From a virus, in IMG/VR virus record IMGVR_UViG_3300042887_002430, positions 28,483 to 92,482 of that record: a stretch of 64,000 bases of DNA, one strand, 5' to 3'. The translations under genes were made by a program, and so were the position numbers. The notes below the pieces were generated by a model. The model saw nothing but the letters and a program-made list of their open reading frames with translations. It was not told the DNA's origin and did no database searches. Of the stretch, positions 32,105-39,450 are shown in pieces. Each line of letters begins with the position of its first letter. The stretch's first letter is position 1.

Positions 32105-33077
32105 TACTACCCATCATATTCTAATATTTGATATGTCTAATATGTTGTATAAGACATTTTATGTTAACAGTAAAGAAACGGATGAAACCACTTTAATACA
32201 GTTAGCATTTACTTCTAGCTTTGCAACATTAAACAAATATTACAAATTATATAAACCATCCAAAGTCATCTTTGCATTTGATAGGACTAATTGGAGGGCA
32301 TCATATACACAATCTGCAGAATGTTATTCTAAAAAATTGTATAAGGGGCATAGACGACAATCTATGACACCTACACAACAACAGATGTATTTGATTTTTA
32401 AACAGTTTATTACAGAATTTGAAAATGTTATTAGAGCCTGTACAGCTATAACATGTTTATCTGCTGATGGTTTAGAAGCTGATGATATTATTGCTGGTGT
32501 CTGTAGGATATATGGTGGTGAAGATACCGCTCCTGATAATGGATGTACATTTCATGATGTAATAGATGACCATAGTGTCACCATTGTCAGTGCCGATAAA
32601 GATTTACTACAGTTATTAAGATATAAGACTGTAGAATTGATTGACCCTGCCACTGGCAGAAATAGAACCGTTGAAAATACTGGTTTTGAATCGGTGGATT
32701 ATTATCTTTATGAAAAGTATATGACTGGTGATGCTGGTGATAATGTTGCCTCTGCATATCCTAGATATCGTAAGGCAAAGATTAAAGCTGCCTATAATGA
32801 TGAATATTTGCATAATAATTTAATGCAAACTGAATGGACCGATATTGAAGAACGAGTGATAGTGGTTGGTGAAATGGTTAAAGAAAACAAACTATTAACC
32901 AATTTAACACACCAACCACATGACATTCAGGATAAATTATGGAACACCATTTTAGAAGGATGTAATGCTAAAAAACGTTATGACCATTTCAAATTTTTAC
33001 AATTCTTGGGAAAATATGATTTGGTTATGGTAAGTAAGTATATAGATTCCTATATGCCTATGTTATCATTACGATGA
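32094..33077 (+). CDS. 5'-3' exonuclease / RNase H, FEN-like (T4 Rnh-like)
   Basis: The 327-residue protein removes RNA primers and flaps from Okazaki fragments. FEN/PIN-type motifs are all present: ILIFDMSNMLYKTFY (first Asp), VIFAFDRTNWR (Asp-Arg), LEADDIIAGV (Glu and Asp pair), IVSADKDLLQLL (Asp), and MTGDAGDNV (GDxxDN). Length and order fit T4 RNase H. It ends the replication operon and converges on the holin-like gene by nine bases. Confidence 0.88.
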   Translation: MKNDTTHHILIFDMSNMLYKTFYVNSKETDETTLIQLAFTSSFATLNKYYKLYKPSKVIFAFDRTNWRASYTQSAECYSKKLYKGHRRQSMTPTQQQMYLIFKQFITEFENVIRACTAITCLSADGLEADDIIAGVCRIYGGEDTAPDNGCTFHDVIDDHSVTIVSADKDLLQLLRYKTVELIDPATGRNRTVENTGFESVDYYLYEKYMTGDAGDNVASAYPRYRKAKIKAAYNDEYLHNNLMQTEWTDIEERVIVVGEMVKENKLLTNLTHQPHDIQDKLWNTILEGCNAKKRYDHFKFLQFLGKYDLVMVSKYIDSYMPMLSLR

Positions 33078-33413
33078 TTTAGCTCCTAACCACGTTGGTG
33101 GTGTTAATCCACGGTTTGTTGGAGTATCATCACCATTGGTTGTAGAATCAATAGTGTACCCCGTTGTTAGCCCTACATAAATTAAAGTCACCATTGACAT
33201 ATCAGCCGTTACTAGATTATTAGATAATGCACCAAATATTGCTATTGCGGCGGTGGATAATGATGATATTGTTCCAAAAAAATTAATGGTTCCAAACCAT
33301 TGATATATTGTGACTTGAGTTTCTGACCGTACTTTCTTTTTGGCATAATGCCCAATCATACCTAAAAGAGTTGATAACAAAAATATTAATTGATAAGTTG
33401 ATATGAATTCCAT
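33069..33413 (-). CDS. Small membrane protein, holin candidate
   Basis: Three hydrophobic segments in 114 residues: YQLIFLLSTLLGMIGHY (about 7-23), a Ser/Ala-rich one around INFFGTISSLSTAAIAIFGA (43-62), and MVTLIYVGLTTGYTI (74-88), with a basic loop HYAKKKVRSET and a polar Thr/Pro-rich tail. This topology suits a holin or a related lysis protein. A perfect late promoter (TATAAATA, 33438-33445) and AGGAGT are upstream, and the lysin gene lies nearby at 35438. The holin call is by topology and timing only. Confidence 0.45.
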   Translation of the reverse strand: MEFISTYQLIFLLSTLLGMIGHYAKKKVRSETQVTIYQWFGTINFFGTISSLSTAAIAIFGALSNNLVTADMSMVTLIYVGLTTGYTIDSTTNGDDTPTNRGLTPPTWLGAKSS

Positions 33414-33437
33414 CGATTATACTCCTTCAAATGTGTA

Positions 33438-33445
33438 TATTTATA
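33438..33445 (-). promoter_or_regulatory. Late promoter TATAAATA, minus strand
   Basis: A perfect TATAAATA on the minus strand, 25 bases before the holin-like gene at 33413. Confidence 0.6.
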
Positions 33446-33549
33446 TAATACTATAAAAAATCATAGACCCGGTAATTGTCAATATAATCAATAAGTTGAA
33501 AAAATTACAATAAAATTAATAATTTTTATCATGTTCACTTTTTTACATA

Positions 33550-33556
33550 ATAAATA
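33550..33556 (+). promoter_or_regulatory. Late promoter candidate (ATAAATA)
   Basis: AATAAATATCG, 42 bases before the 139-aa gene at 33598, which has AGGAG before its start. Confidence 0.5.
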
Positions 33557-33597
33557 TCGCCATAACAAATAGTTATTAATTTTTTTAGGAGTTTTTT

Positions 33598-34017
33598 ATG
33601 TCGCAACAAGGTTATAAATTTATTGAATGGATGGATTTGGATGGTAGTGGTCTGTTAACAGAAGTAGCTATCATGAAACGATTTCCATCTGGTGATGTTG
33701 TATTTTTTAAAGTAAATGATTTAGATGTTATTGATAAGCAAAGATTACGAAATATCATTACTAATCGTAATTCTTCATTATATGATGAATTGTGGAAATT
33801 ATGTGAAATTACTACATTAGGTAATGGTGTCAATGCTTTATCATTCTTTTCACAATTAGCACAAGTTAGACATCATAATGGTCAGATTTCACCGTTTAAT
33901 TCTGGTAAAATTTCAGCACCTCGCCAAGCAGCACCAGTTAATTTTTCAGAACCAACACCTGATGAAGTAGCACCCAGTTTTGACCAAGTAGCCAAACCAG
34001 CAGCAAAAACTAAGTAA
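33598..34017 (+). CDS. Conserved phage protein, 139 aa, unknown function
   Basis: It begins MSQQGYKFIEWMDLDGSGLL and includes ITNRNSSLYDELWKL and LGNGVNALSFF, elements I associate with conserved hypothetical proteins of T4-type marine phages. The last 35 residues are Pro/Ala-rich (APRQAAPVNFSEPTPDEV) and probably disordered. AGGAG precedes the start, and a late promoter element is upstream, so it may be a virion or assembly protein. Confidence 0.55.
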   Translation: MSQQGYKFIEWMDLDGSGLLTEVAIMKRFPSGDVVFFKVNDLDVIDKQRLRNIITNRNSSLYDELWKLCEITTLGNGVNALSFFSQLAQVRHHNGQISPFNSGKISAPRQAAPVNFSEPTPDEVAPSFDQVAKPAAKTK

Positions 34018-34035
34018 AATTATCGTCAAACATTC

Positions 34036-34042
34036 ATAAATA
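34036..34042 (+). promoter_or_regulatory. Late promoter candidate (ATAAATA)
   Basis: CATAAATACAG, 40 bases before the zinc-finger gene at 34082; AAGGAG is at the expected ribosome position. Confidence 0.45.
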
Positions 34043-34081
34043 CAGTAATTGATGGATTAACTTTGTACAAAGGAGTGTACT

Positions 34082-34348
34082 ATGTTTGATGAAGTTAATG
34101 ATGATGGCGATATTGCATCTATGTTTGAAGAACGTGACAGGGAAAGAGCCTTACACCAGGTGTTAGGTAACATTCCCCAAAAACGAGATATAGATGCATT
34201 GCTGGAAGATGGAAAACTTTGTGAATGGTGTGACGATATTATACCTATGGAGAGACAACGAATCGTGTTGACATTATTGAAATCATGTGATTATTGTGTT
34301 GAATGTCAAGCACTTATGGAAAAACAAGATTTATTATATTGGGGTTAA
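34082..34348 (+). CDS. TraR/DksA-type zinc-finger protein
   Basis: The 88-residue protein ends in a four-cysteine finger: LCEWCDDIIPMERQRIVL, then CDYCVECQ, i.e. C-x2-C-x17-C-x2-C, with the R and CVxCQ typical of DksA/TraR. These proteins enter the secondary channel of RNA polymerase; phage versions can alter host transcription. The acidic coiled-coil arm of DksA is largely missing, as in TraR. The N-terminus (FDEVNDDGDIASMFEERDRE) carries acidic residues suited to reach the active site. Confidence 0.65.
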   Translation: MFDEVNDDGDIASMFEERDRERALHQVLGNIPQKRDIDALLEDGKLCEWCDDIIPMERQRIVLTLLKSCDYCVECQALMEKQDLLYWG

Positions 34349-34356
34349 CCAGTTAT

Positions 34357-34812
34357 ATGAGTTGTAAACATTGTGGTAATTATTTAATCAACCTTTCAGC
34401 AAAATGCTATGATAATTTTTCATTATCATATGATGACCCTAGATTGGTTGATTATAATAATTTAGGGTTTAAATATGATGGCAAAACATTAGAAGTATCT
34501 TATTGTTTACACTGTGGCAAAGTAGATGGTGATTTTCCAGTAGTTATTAAAGAATTGGAAAGAATCGAATCTCCGGCAGTGTACATTGGTGAAATGATTA
34601 AAAAATTCTATGACTATGTTATGATAGGAGATACTAAACATGCTGATGGTATTATGAGGCAGTTAAGTGTCAGGATGTCCCCTACTGACGTATCCACATT
34701 AATCGAATTATGGGCAAATTACGAAAGTATCAAAAACGTATATCCACAATATCCAGAATTTGATGAATGTGTTAAAGAGTTTATTGGACGTTATAACAAA
34801 TACTTATTTTAA
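34357..34812 (+). CDS. Zinc-ribbon protein, unknown function, 151 aa
   Basis: The start at ATG 34357 (MSCKHCGNYLIN) is taken because it directly follows the previous gene; a longer frame from 34303 would overlap that gene in another frame. CKHC at the start and YCLHCGKVDG near residue 48 form a C-x2-C/C-x2-C ribbon, and a helical domain follows. A DNA- or RNA-binding function is possible, not shown. Confidence 0.55.
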   Translation: MSCKHCGNYLINLSAKCYDNFSLSYDDPRLVDYNNLGFKYDGKTLEVSYCLHCGKVDGDFPVVIKELERIESPAVYIGEMIKKFYDYVMIGDTKHADGIMRQLSVRMSPTDVSTLIELWANYESIKNVYPQYPEFDECVKEFIGRYNKYLF

Positions 34813-34820
34813 GGTATTAT

Positions 34821-35123
34821 ATGCTATTAAAAGAAATTGTAAATGGTTTAGATTATGAACATAATGAATTAATCAAAAAAACCATTAGAAAATACGTAAA
34901 TGACCCACATGTTACTATTGATAGTGCGGTAGGGTTAGTAAAAAAAGTCTATGCTGAATTAGGTATAGAAATCCCAAAGTTTGGTGATTCTGCAAAATAT
35001 AATGATTATGAGGATATTAATATTTTTGCAGTGAAAGAATTACAGAAATCTACCGAGAAAGGTGTTCGGGATGATAGTTGGAAAATCACTAAAGATGATA
35101 GTCCGTTTAATAAAGATGTTTAA
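34821..35123 (+). CDS. Unknown protein, 100 aa
   Basis: Not recognised. It starts MLLKEIVNGLDYE, faintly like the MKL peptides elsewhere in the window, but without a clear (L/I)-x-E site. A mostly helical, Lys/Asp-rich soluble protein. AAGG lies before the start, and a hairpin terminator follows the stop. Confidence 0.5.
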   Translation: MLLKEIVNGLDYEHNELIKKTIRKYVNDPHVTIDSAVGLVKKVYAELGIEIPKFGDSAKYNDYEDINIFAVKELQKSTEKGVRDDSWKITKDDSPFNKDV

Positions 35124-35128
35124 TACTT

Positions 35129-35166
35129 AAATTATTGATTATCAACGATAATCAATAATTTTTATT
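35129..35166 (+). terminator. AT-rich hairpin terminator
   Basis: AAATTATTGATTAT (from 35129) pairs with ATAATCAATAATTT (to 35161) around CAACG, followed by TTATTACT. Confidence 0.6.
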
Positions 35167-35218
35167 ACTATTTTGTACAAATAATTTAAAATAATTTGCA
35201 TTATTATACTAAAAATGG

Positions 35219-35226
35219 TATAAATA
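35219..35226 (+). promoter_or_regulatory. Late promoter TATAAATA for the lysin gene
   Basis: A perfect TATAAATA, 212 bases before the lysin ATG. The transcript would carry a long leader that includes the structured element at 35341-35424. Confidence 0.6.
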
Positions 35227-35340
35227 TAACTGTGAGGTTGTAAAAATCTTGCAAATGATATTATAAAAGTGACAACAAATGGAAAACGATTTAACCCAAG
35301 GTATAGATTCCTATACTTTGAATTTTTGTTTTAACGAATG

Positions 35341-35424
35341 GTGTTTACTTACGGTAGGTGAGAGTCCTACCAAACACTGTCCACCTCATGCTCCGAACCA
35401 TTGCTGTTTAATGGTCAGTAGCAT
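35341..35424 (+). ncRNA. Structured leader RNA before the lysin gene
   Basis: Two hairpins follow each other. First, GTGTTT/AAACAC (35341-35346/35372-35377) encloses GGTAGG/CCTACC (35353-35358/35366-35371) with loop TGAGAGT. Second, ATGCT/AGCAT (35388-35392/35420-35424) encloses ACCATT/AATGGT (35397-35402/35410-35415). The ribosome site AAGGAG begins two bases after the second stem. The interval 35124-35437 otherwise holds only the terminator and late promoter; a weak in-frame upstream ORF from 35279 crosses it. Confidence 0.4.
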
Positions 35425-35437
35425 AAAGGAGATTTTT

Positions 35438-35875
35438 ATGGTAAGAATTAGTTTTATATTGGGGTGTATGTTATTATCACCTATGGCATTTGCTAAAGAT
35501 GTTGCTAACAATTTAGATAATGATTTAAAATGTATAGTAAAAACAGTATTAGCAGAAGGTGAGAACCAATCAAGAAATGCAAAGGTTGGTATAATGTATA
35601 CAATCAAAAATCGAGTGAAATTATCACATAAGTCCTACTGTTCGGTAGTGAATGCTAAAAATCAGTTTAGCCACAGAATAGTAAAAATAATTCCAAAAAA
35701 GCATAAGCAGATTATAGAACTGGCTAGATTGGTAATGGCAGATAAAATTGCAGATGTGACAAATGGTGCCACATTTTTCAATGATGATTCACTCTCTAAA
35801 AATCCGTTTCGGCATACCGTCCGAACGGTCAAATATGATAATATGATTTTCTACAAATCAATATTACGAGCATGA
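35438..35875 (+). CDS. SleB-type cell wall hydrolase (endolysin) with signal peptide
   Basis: The 145-residue product begins MVRISFILGCMLLSPMAFAKD, a signal peptide with a likely cut after AFA, so it can reach the periplasm by Sec. The mature part matches the SleB hydrolase pattern: VLAEGENQSRNAKVGIMYTI (catalytic Glu in the AEG motif), YCSVVNAKNQFS, and GATFFNDDS. It would cut the peptidoglycan glycan strand during lysis. AAGGAG sets the start at 35438; an in-frame upstream ATG at 35279 would place a Cys-rich 53-residue extension before the signal peptide, which is unlikely. Confidence 0.75.
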   Translation: MVRISFILGCMLLSPMAFAKDVANNLDNDLKCIVKTVLAEGENQSRNAKVGIMYTIKNRVKLSHKSYCSVVNAKNQFSHRIVKIIPKKHKQIIELARLVMADKIADVTNGATFFNDDSLSKNPFRHTVRTVKYDNMIFYKSILRA

Positions 35876-35940
35876 CGTGCTTGATATTATAATTTAATCA
35901 TTTAATAATATCATCACAACACCCGTTTTCCAAAACATAT

Positions 35941-35976
35941 ACCGAACATGATAAATAGTATCATGTTCGGTTTTTA
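35941..35976 (+). terminator. Hairpin terminator after the lysin gene
   Basis: ACCGAACATGATA (35941-35953) pairs with TATCATGTTCGGT (35959-35971), followed by TTTT. A GATAAATA sequence is embedded in the stem. Confidence 0.8.
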
Positions 35977-35983
35977 ATAAATA
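35977..35983 (+). promoter_or_regulatory. Late promoter candidate (ATAAATA) for the prohead-core operon
   Basis: AATAAATACG, 33 bases before the ATG at 36016 and directly after the lysin terminator. Confidence 0.5.
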
Positions 35984-36015
35984 CGTTTTAATTTCAATGA
36001 AATAGGTACCCACAT

Positions 36016-36144
36016 ATGCAATTATTAAAAGAGCTATATGAAACATACGTTAGCGAGGCAAACATTAGCAAGGAACTTGCCCATAAGGTATATCATGTTG
36101 ATTATTTAAGAAAAAAAACAAAAAAGAAAAAATCTAAAAAATAA
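36016..36144 (+). CDS. Small basic prohead-core-like protein (gp67-like), 42 aa
   Basis: The product starts MQLLKELYETYVSEANISK and ends in a run of lysines (KKTKKKKSKK). Short proteins with this start and a Lys-rich end precede the capsid genes of T4-type phages (prohead core gp67). V-S-E and L-Y-E near the N-terminus are possible protease sites. The next genes look like core or scaffold proteins. The call is by resemblance and context. Confidence 0.45.
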   Translation: MQLLKELYETYVSEANISKELAHKVYHVDYLRKKTKKKKSKK

Positions 36145-36178
36145 TGACCATTTTTTATACTAACCCATGGAGTCCGTG

Positions 36179-37090
36179 ATGGAAAACATTGACATTAAAC
36201 AACCCTCAGCAAGCCCTGTCAATGACATCATGCGTCTGGCTGGGATTCAAAATATATTTAAACCAGATTTAACTGTTAATCATGAACAATCGGCAAATGT
36301 TAATAGCATTAAATATATTTTATTAGCTGTAATTGAAAAATATAATAATGCATCGGACCGTAGTAATACACCTAATGCTAGAGCATTATATTCTGAAATT
36401 ATTAATAAATTAGATAGTATTATTGGATATATTAATAGTAATAATAATGATGCTGCTAAACAAGCATATGATAGTTTAGATAGTAATGTGAAGAATAGTA
36501 TCTTAACATTTGATACTAATGACCAATTAGCATCCTTTTTCAAATCTCCAGATGATACACAATCTACTGCTGTCGTAGTCACAACCACTCCTACCTCAGT
36601 GGAAGTATGTGATAAAGATGATAACTCTTGTGATAAAGAAGAAAAAGCAGAAGATGAAGCTAAGGAATCTACAAAAGAGGAAGATGATGAACAAGAGAAA
36701 AAAGAAAAATCTTTGGTAAAGAAGAAAGATAAAGTATCTGAAAGTGTAAAGATAGAAAAAGAAGATAAGGTTACTGTACCAGCAAAAGTGATTGATGCTT
36801 TAAAAATGGCCATCAAAGAATTAAATGATGGTCATAATTTTGATTATGTATCACATTTATCAGGTGTTGAACAGAAATCTAGTAAACAAGCCTATCATCA
36901 AGAAATTTTAGAAACATTGTTAGGATACTTCACCACCCCACATAAAGAATCAGTAAACAATGCTACTACATATATTATGACATTAGATACTGAAGCAAAA
37001 CAACAAATTCCCCTAACTGTATGGGAATATCTCATTAAAGCTAAAGACCCTAAGGACAAAGACGATGAATATTATAAAGCAATTAAATGA
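36179..37090 (+). CDS. Prohead core / scaffold-like protein, 303 aa
   Basis: The ATG at 36179 has GGAG five bases before it. The protein consists of a helical N-terminal domain (IMRLAGIQNIF, VNSIKYILLAVIEKYNN), a highly charged Lys/Glu/Asp linker at about 150-200 (for example EEDDEQEKKEKS), and a helical C-terminal domain. It overlaps the next gene by 26 bases. Charged, helical, disordered-centre proteins of this type make up the T4 prohead core, but no specific homologue was recognised. Confidence 0.45.
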   Translation: MENIDIKQPSASPVNDIMRLAGIQNIFKPDLTVNHEQSANVNSIKYILLAVIEKYNNASDRSNTPNARALYSEIINKLDSIIGYINSNNNDAAKQAYDSLDSNVKNSILTFDTNDQLASFFKSPDDTQSTAVVVTTTPTSVEVCDKDDNSCDKEEKAEDEAKESTKEEDDEQEKKEKSLVKKKDKVSESVKIEKEDKVTVPAKVIDALKMAIKELNDGHNFDYVSHLSGVEQKSSKQAYHQEILETLLGYFTTPHKESVNNATTYIMTLDTEAKQQIPLTVWEYLIKAKDPKDKDDEYYKAIK

Positions 37091-37562
37091 AGAAATTGCA
37101 ATCATTGCACAAGAATTAGATGAAGAAGTTATTTCATTTAATGAAAATTGTTTATTTTTAAATGTAGATGCGGTTCAATTATCAGAATCTGCTATTTCAT
37201 TCTTAGATAAATTATCATCAGAAATTATTGAAAATAAATTAGATGAAAGTAGTGCAGCAAATAAAATTGGTGTCTTTTCAGTATTGCAATTAATGAGACA
37301 ACATCAAAAACATCCTGATAAACTATTAGAATCATCTTCTATTCGTGCATACATGAAAAAAAGTGAAGATGCTAATCAAGGGTTAAACGAAGCCGAATCA
37401 TTCCTGTTAGAATCATTATCACAATTAAAATCTGAGCATGATGAGAATGGATTGTCATTGAGACAGCATTACTTAAACATGCTAGAACATGATTCCACAT
37501 TTTTAAATGATGCTGTTGTTCAATTAAAATCGCAATACAAAAAAATTAAATCTAAACTTTAA
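37065..37562 (+). CDS. Helical acidic protein, prohead-core candidate, 165 aa
   Basis: The protein is almost entirely helical and acidic. It contains repeated L-x-E triplets (LNE, LDE, LSE, LLE, LNE, LLE), the site type cut by T4 prohead protease, which digests core proteins into peptides. It starts within the end of the previous gene. No homologue recognised. Confidence 0.45.
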   Translation: MNIIKQLNEEIAIIAQELDEEVISFNENCLFLNVDAVQLSESAISFLDKLSSEIIENKLDESSAANKIGVFSVLQLMRQHQKHPDKLLESSSIRAYMKKSEDANQGLNEAESFLLESLSQLKSEHDENGLSLRQHYLNMLEHDSTFLNDAVVQLKSQYKKIKSKL

Positions 37563-37565
37563 GAT

Positions 37566-38036
37566 TTAATTCGGTAGCCCGGTGATTTGCATAAATTGCC
37601 GGGGTACACTAGTCCACAATTCATACCGTTGAACATTATCAGGACTTGACCCAGTTTTATGGTCAATATCAGTACCATTCAAAATAGCATTTCTAATATT
37701 AAACTCATCCTTCAAACCTTTCTGTATATCATATGCCCATAATTCAGTATATGTACCGTCAATATCTTGACGTTTATATATAAGATGTGCATTTTGGATT
37801 TTTCTTAATACCCCTTGTTTATCAGGGTTTTCTTTTTTGTTTTTCTCATCATCTTTTTTATCATCCGATGATTTTTTATCATCACCATCATCAGTGGTTT
37901 TTTCATCTTGTTTGATATCTTTTTCATCCTTGTTATCGGAATTTATTGATTTTTCATCACTTTTTTTAGAATCTTTATCAAATTCTATCAGTTTGAACTT
38001 TTGTTCATATAAATATTGGCTAAATGTTTTATGCAT
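37566..38036 (-). CDS. Lys/Asp-rich protein with possible capsid-targeting peptide, 156 aa
   Basis: Convergent with the preceding gene. It starts MHKTFSQYLYE (L-Y-E site) and then has a long Lys/Asp/Ser-rich disordered segment (about residues 20-70), followed by a folded C-terminal domain with aromatic residues (YKRQDIDGTYTELWAYDIQKG). The lone orientation and the N-terminus resemble T4 internal proteins (MKTYQEFIAE). Function unknown. Confidence 0.5.
   Translation of the reverse strand: MHKTFSQYLYEQKFKLIEFDKDSKKSDEKSINSDNKDEKDIKQDEKTTDDGDDKKSSDDKKDDEKNKKENPDKQGVLRKIQNAHLIYKRQDIDGTYTELWAYDIQKGLKDEFNIRNAILNGTDIDHKTGSSPDNVQRYELWTSVPRQFMQITGLPN
38008..38015 (+). promoter_or_regulatory. Late promoter TATAAATA inside the divergent gene
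   Basis: A perfect TATAAATA on the plus strand, 58 bases before the 128-aa gene and within the first codons of the minus-strand gene. Confidence 0.4.
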
Positions 38037-38072
38037 GTTTAGTTTACCGTATCAATTATAGAAAGGACACAA

Positions 38073-38459
38073 ATGAAAATCAAATTATATTCGATTATAC
38101 ATAATGATATAATCAATGAACCTTATAACTTTATTTCTAAAGTTATATTTACTAATAATACAACAAATGATTGTATTATAGACCATGTAGACCAGAAGTG
38201 GATAATTCTATATGTTATTCCTAATTTTGAATATGTAGATACTGCAATATATAAAATAGCAGATAATTGGTATATAACTGGATATGATAGACCAGTATCA
38301 ATAGCCTTTGAACAATTAGGGGCAAAACATCTAGCAGCCCCATTATTAAAGAAAATAAATTTAAAAAATATACAACAAATAGATGGTCCTATCTTTTCAC
38401 ATATTAATAATAATGCTATTATAAAAAAAGCATCTGCTACTATTATTGATAAATATTAA
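38073..38459 (+). CDS. Unknown protein, 128 aa
   Basis: Not recognised. An Ile/Asn-rich soluble protein starting MKIKLYSIIHNDI with AAAGGA before the ATG. The stop lies inside the late promoter of the next gene. Confidence 0.5.
   Translation: MKIKLYSIIHNDIINEPYNFISKVIFTNNTTNDCIIDHVDQKWIILYVIPNFEYVDTAIYKIADNWYITGYDRPVSIAFEQLGAKHLAAPLLKKINLKNIQQIDGPIFSHINNNAIIKKASATIIDKY
38449..38455 (+). promoter_or_regulatory. Late promoter candidate (GATAAATA)
   Basis: TTGATAAATATT, 40 bases before the dUTPase-fold gene, which has GGAG before its start. Confidence 0.45.
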
Positions 38460-38494
38460 ACTTATTAATAGTAAAATTTTTTGGAGTAATAATA

Positions 38495-39187
38495 ATGTTT
38501 TTAAACCCTAGAGATATTAAAGAATTATTGATTAACGGTGAAAAACCATTAACCAGTGTTATAGATATCACAGCAGAACAATTATCATTAATTGATAATG
38601 CATTTAGTTATGTAACAGATAATGTTGCATCTAAACAAGACCAAGGAAAACATGCCGTACCATTGAGTGATTCATTAGAAGCTAATGAAAGATACGGTTT
38701 ACATAGAACCCCTACTAGAAATGAAGACCATGGTTGGTTTTTAAATGCTCAACAAGCATATGTGGTGGATAGTGGATTAACTATTACTGTACCTAACGAG
38801 GTAACAGCATTGTTGGTTAGTAGACCAGAATTAAATGATAATGCACTTAATGTATTGCAAAAAACATTCCCTTCTGGTTATACAGGTAACCTTTCATTTA
38901 TTTTACATAAAATTAATGGTAATTCTTTCTTAGAAAAAGGTACTAAAGTTGCCCAATTATTCTTCATTTCCTCACCAACAGTTGAAATTATTATTCCAAC
39001 TGTAGAAACTACTACGGAAGCACCTATTGTAGAAACTACTACGGAAGCACCTGCTGAAGCTCCTATTGCTATTGTAGAATTACCTACTGAACCAGTAGAA
39101 TCTATTATCGAAACAGTAGAAACTACTACTGAACCTGCGGTAGTAGCAGAAGAATCATCTACTCCTCGTCGTACCAGACCACGTTAA
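38495..39187 (+). CDS. dUTPase/dCTP-deaminase-fold protein with T/E/P-rich tail
   Basis: Residues 80-165 follow the trimeric dUTPase plan: AYVVDSGLTITVPNEVTALL, a motif II-like VSRPELND, then FPSGYTGNLSFILHKING and LEKGTKVAQLFFISS (GxxxAQLxF). The usual catalytic Asp of 'IDxGYxG' is replaced (FPSGYTG), and the SSL of motif II is absent, so enzymatic activity is doubtful. The last 65 residues are a Thr/Glu/Pro/Ala linker (VETTTEAP repeats) ending in TPRRTRPR. The tail resembles the linkers of the tail fibres, so a virion decoration role is possible. Confidence 0.5.
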   Translation: MFLNPRDIKELLINGEKPLTSVIDITAEQLSLIDNAFSYVTDNVASKQDQGKHAVPLSDSLEANERYGLHRTPTRNEDHGWFLNAQQAYVVDSGLTITVPNEVTALLVSRPELNDNALNVLQKTFPSGYTGNLSFILHKINGNSFLEKGTKVAQLFFISSPTVEIIIPTVETTTEAPIVETTTEAPAEAPIAIVELPTEPVESIIETVETTTEPAVVAEESSTPRRTRPR

Positions 39188-39196
39188 TATATTAAA

Positions 39197-39251
39197 ATAT
39201 TCCCAATGTTTGTAATTATTGAATTTAATAATTACAACCATATGGGAATAT
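39197..39251 (+). terminator. Long hairpin after the dUTPase-fold gene
   Basis: ATATTCCCA/TGGGAATAT (39197-39205/39243-39251) encloses TTGTAATTATT/AATAATTACAA (39210-39220/39227-39237). The stem is long but lacks a clear T-run. Confidence 0.5.
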
Positions 39252-39345
39252 TGATATACTAATGTCACTAGGATAATACCGTGGGCTATGCCCCACTACT
39301 ATATGATGTTTTAATACCGTTTATTGCCTTAAACGGTATTTTTAT
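39251..39345 (+). ncRNA. Promoter-terminator cassette without a gene
   Basis: TTGATA (39251-39256), a 17-base spacer and TAATAC (39274-39279) form a good promoter. About 30 bases after the expected start, AATACCGTTTA (39313-39323) pairs with TAAACGGTATT (39330-39340) before TTTT. A GTGGG/CCCAC hairpin lies at 39281-39296. A transcript of about 60 bases, or an attenuated leader for the gene at 39451, would result. Confidence 0.35.
39313..39344 (+). terminator. Hairpin terminator
   Basis: An 11-base stem (AATACCGTTTA with TAAACGGTATT) followed by TTTTATAT. Confidence 0.7.
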
Positions 39346-39416
39346 ATAAAATTTATAAATTATTATTAATGTGCCGCCGTATAGGCGGTAATAATCATTA
39401 CCAGCTTTTTTTGATA

Positions 39417-39423
39417 ATAAATA
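39417..39423 (+). promoter_or_regulatory. Late promoter candidate (ATAAATA)
   Basis: TAATAAATATC, 28 bases before the ATG of the W-repeat gene at 39451. Confidence 0.45.
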
Positions 39424-39450
39424 TCATTTTTGATTTAATGATTGGTAATT

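Noticed and set aside
35279-35437. N-terminal extension of the lysin from ATG 35279
   Set aside because: It would put 53 Cys-rich residues ahead of a clear signal peptide; the region has RNA structure and AAGGAG supports the start at 35438.
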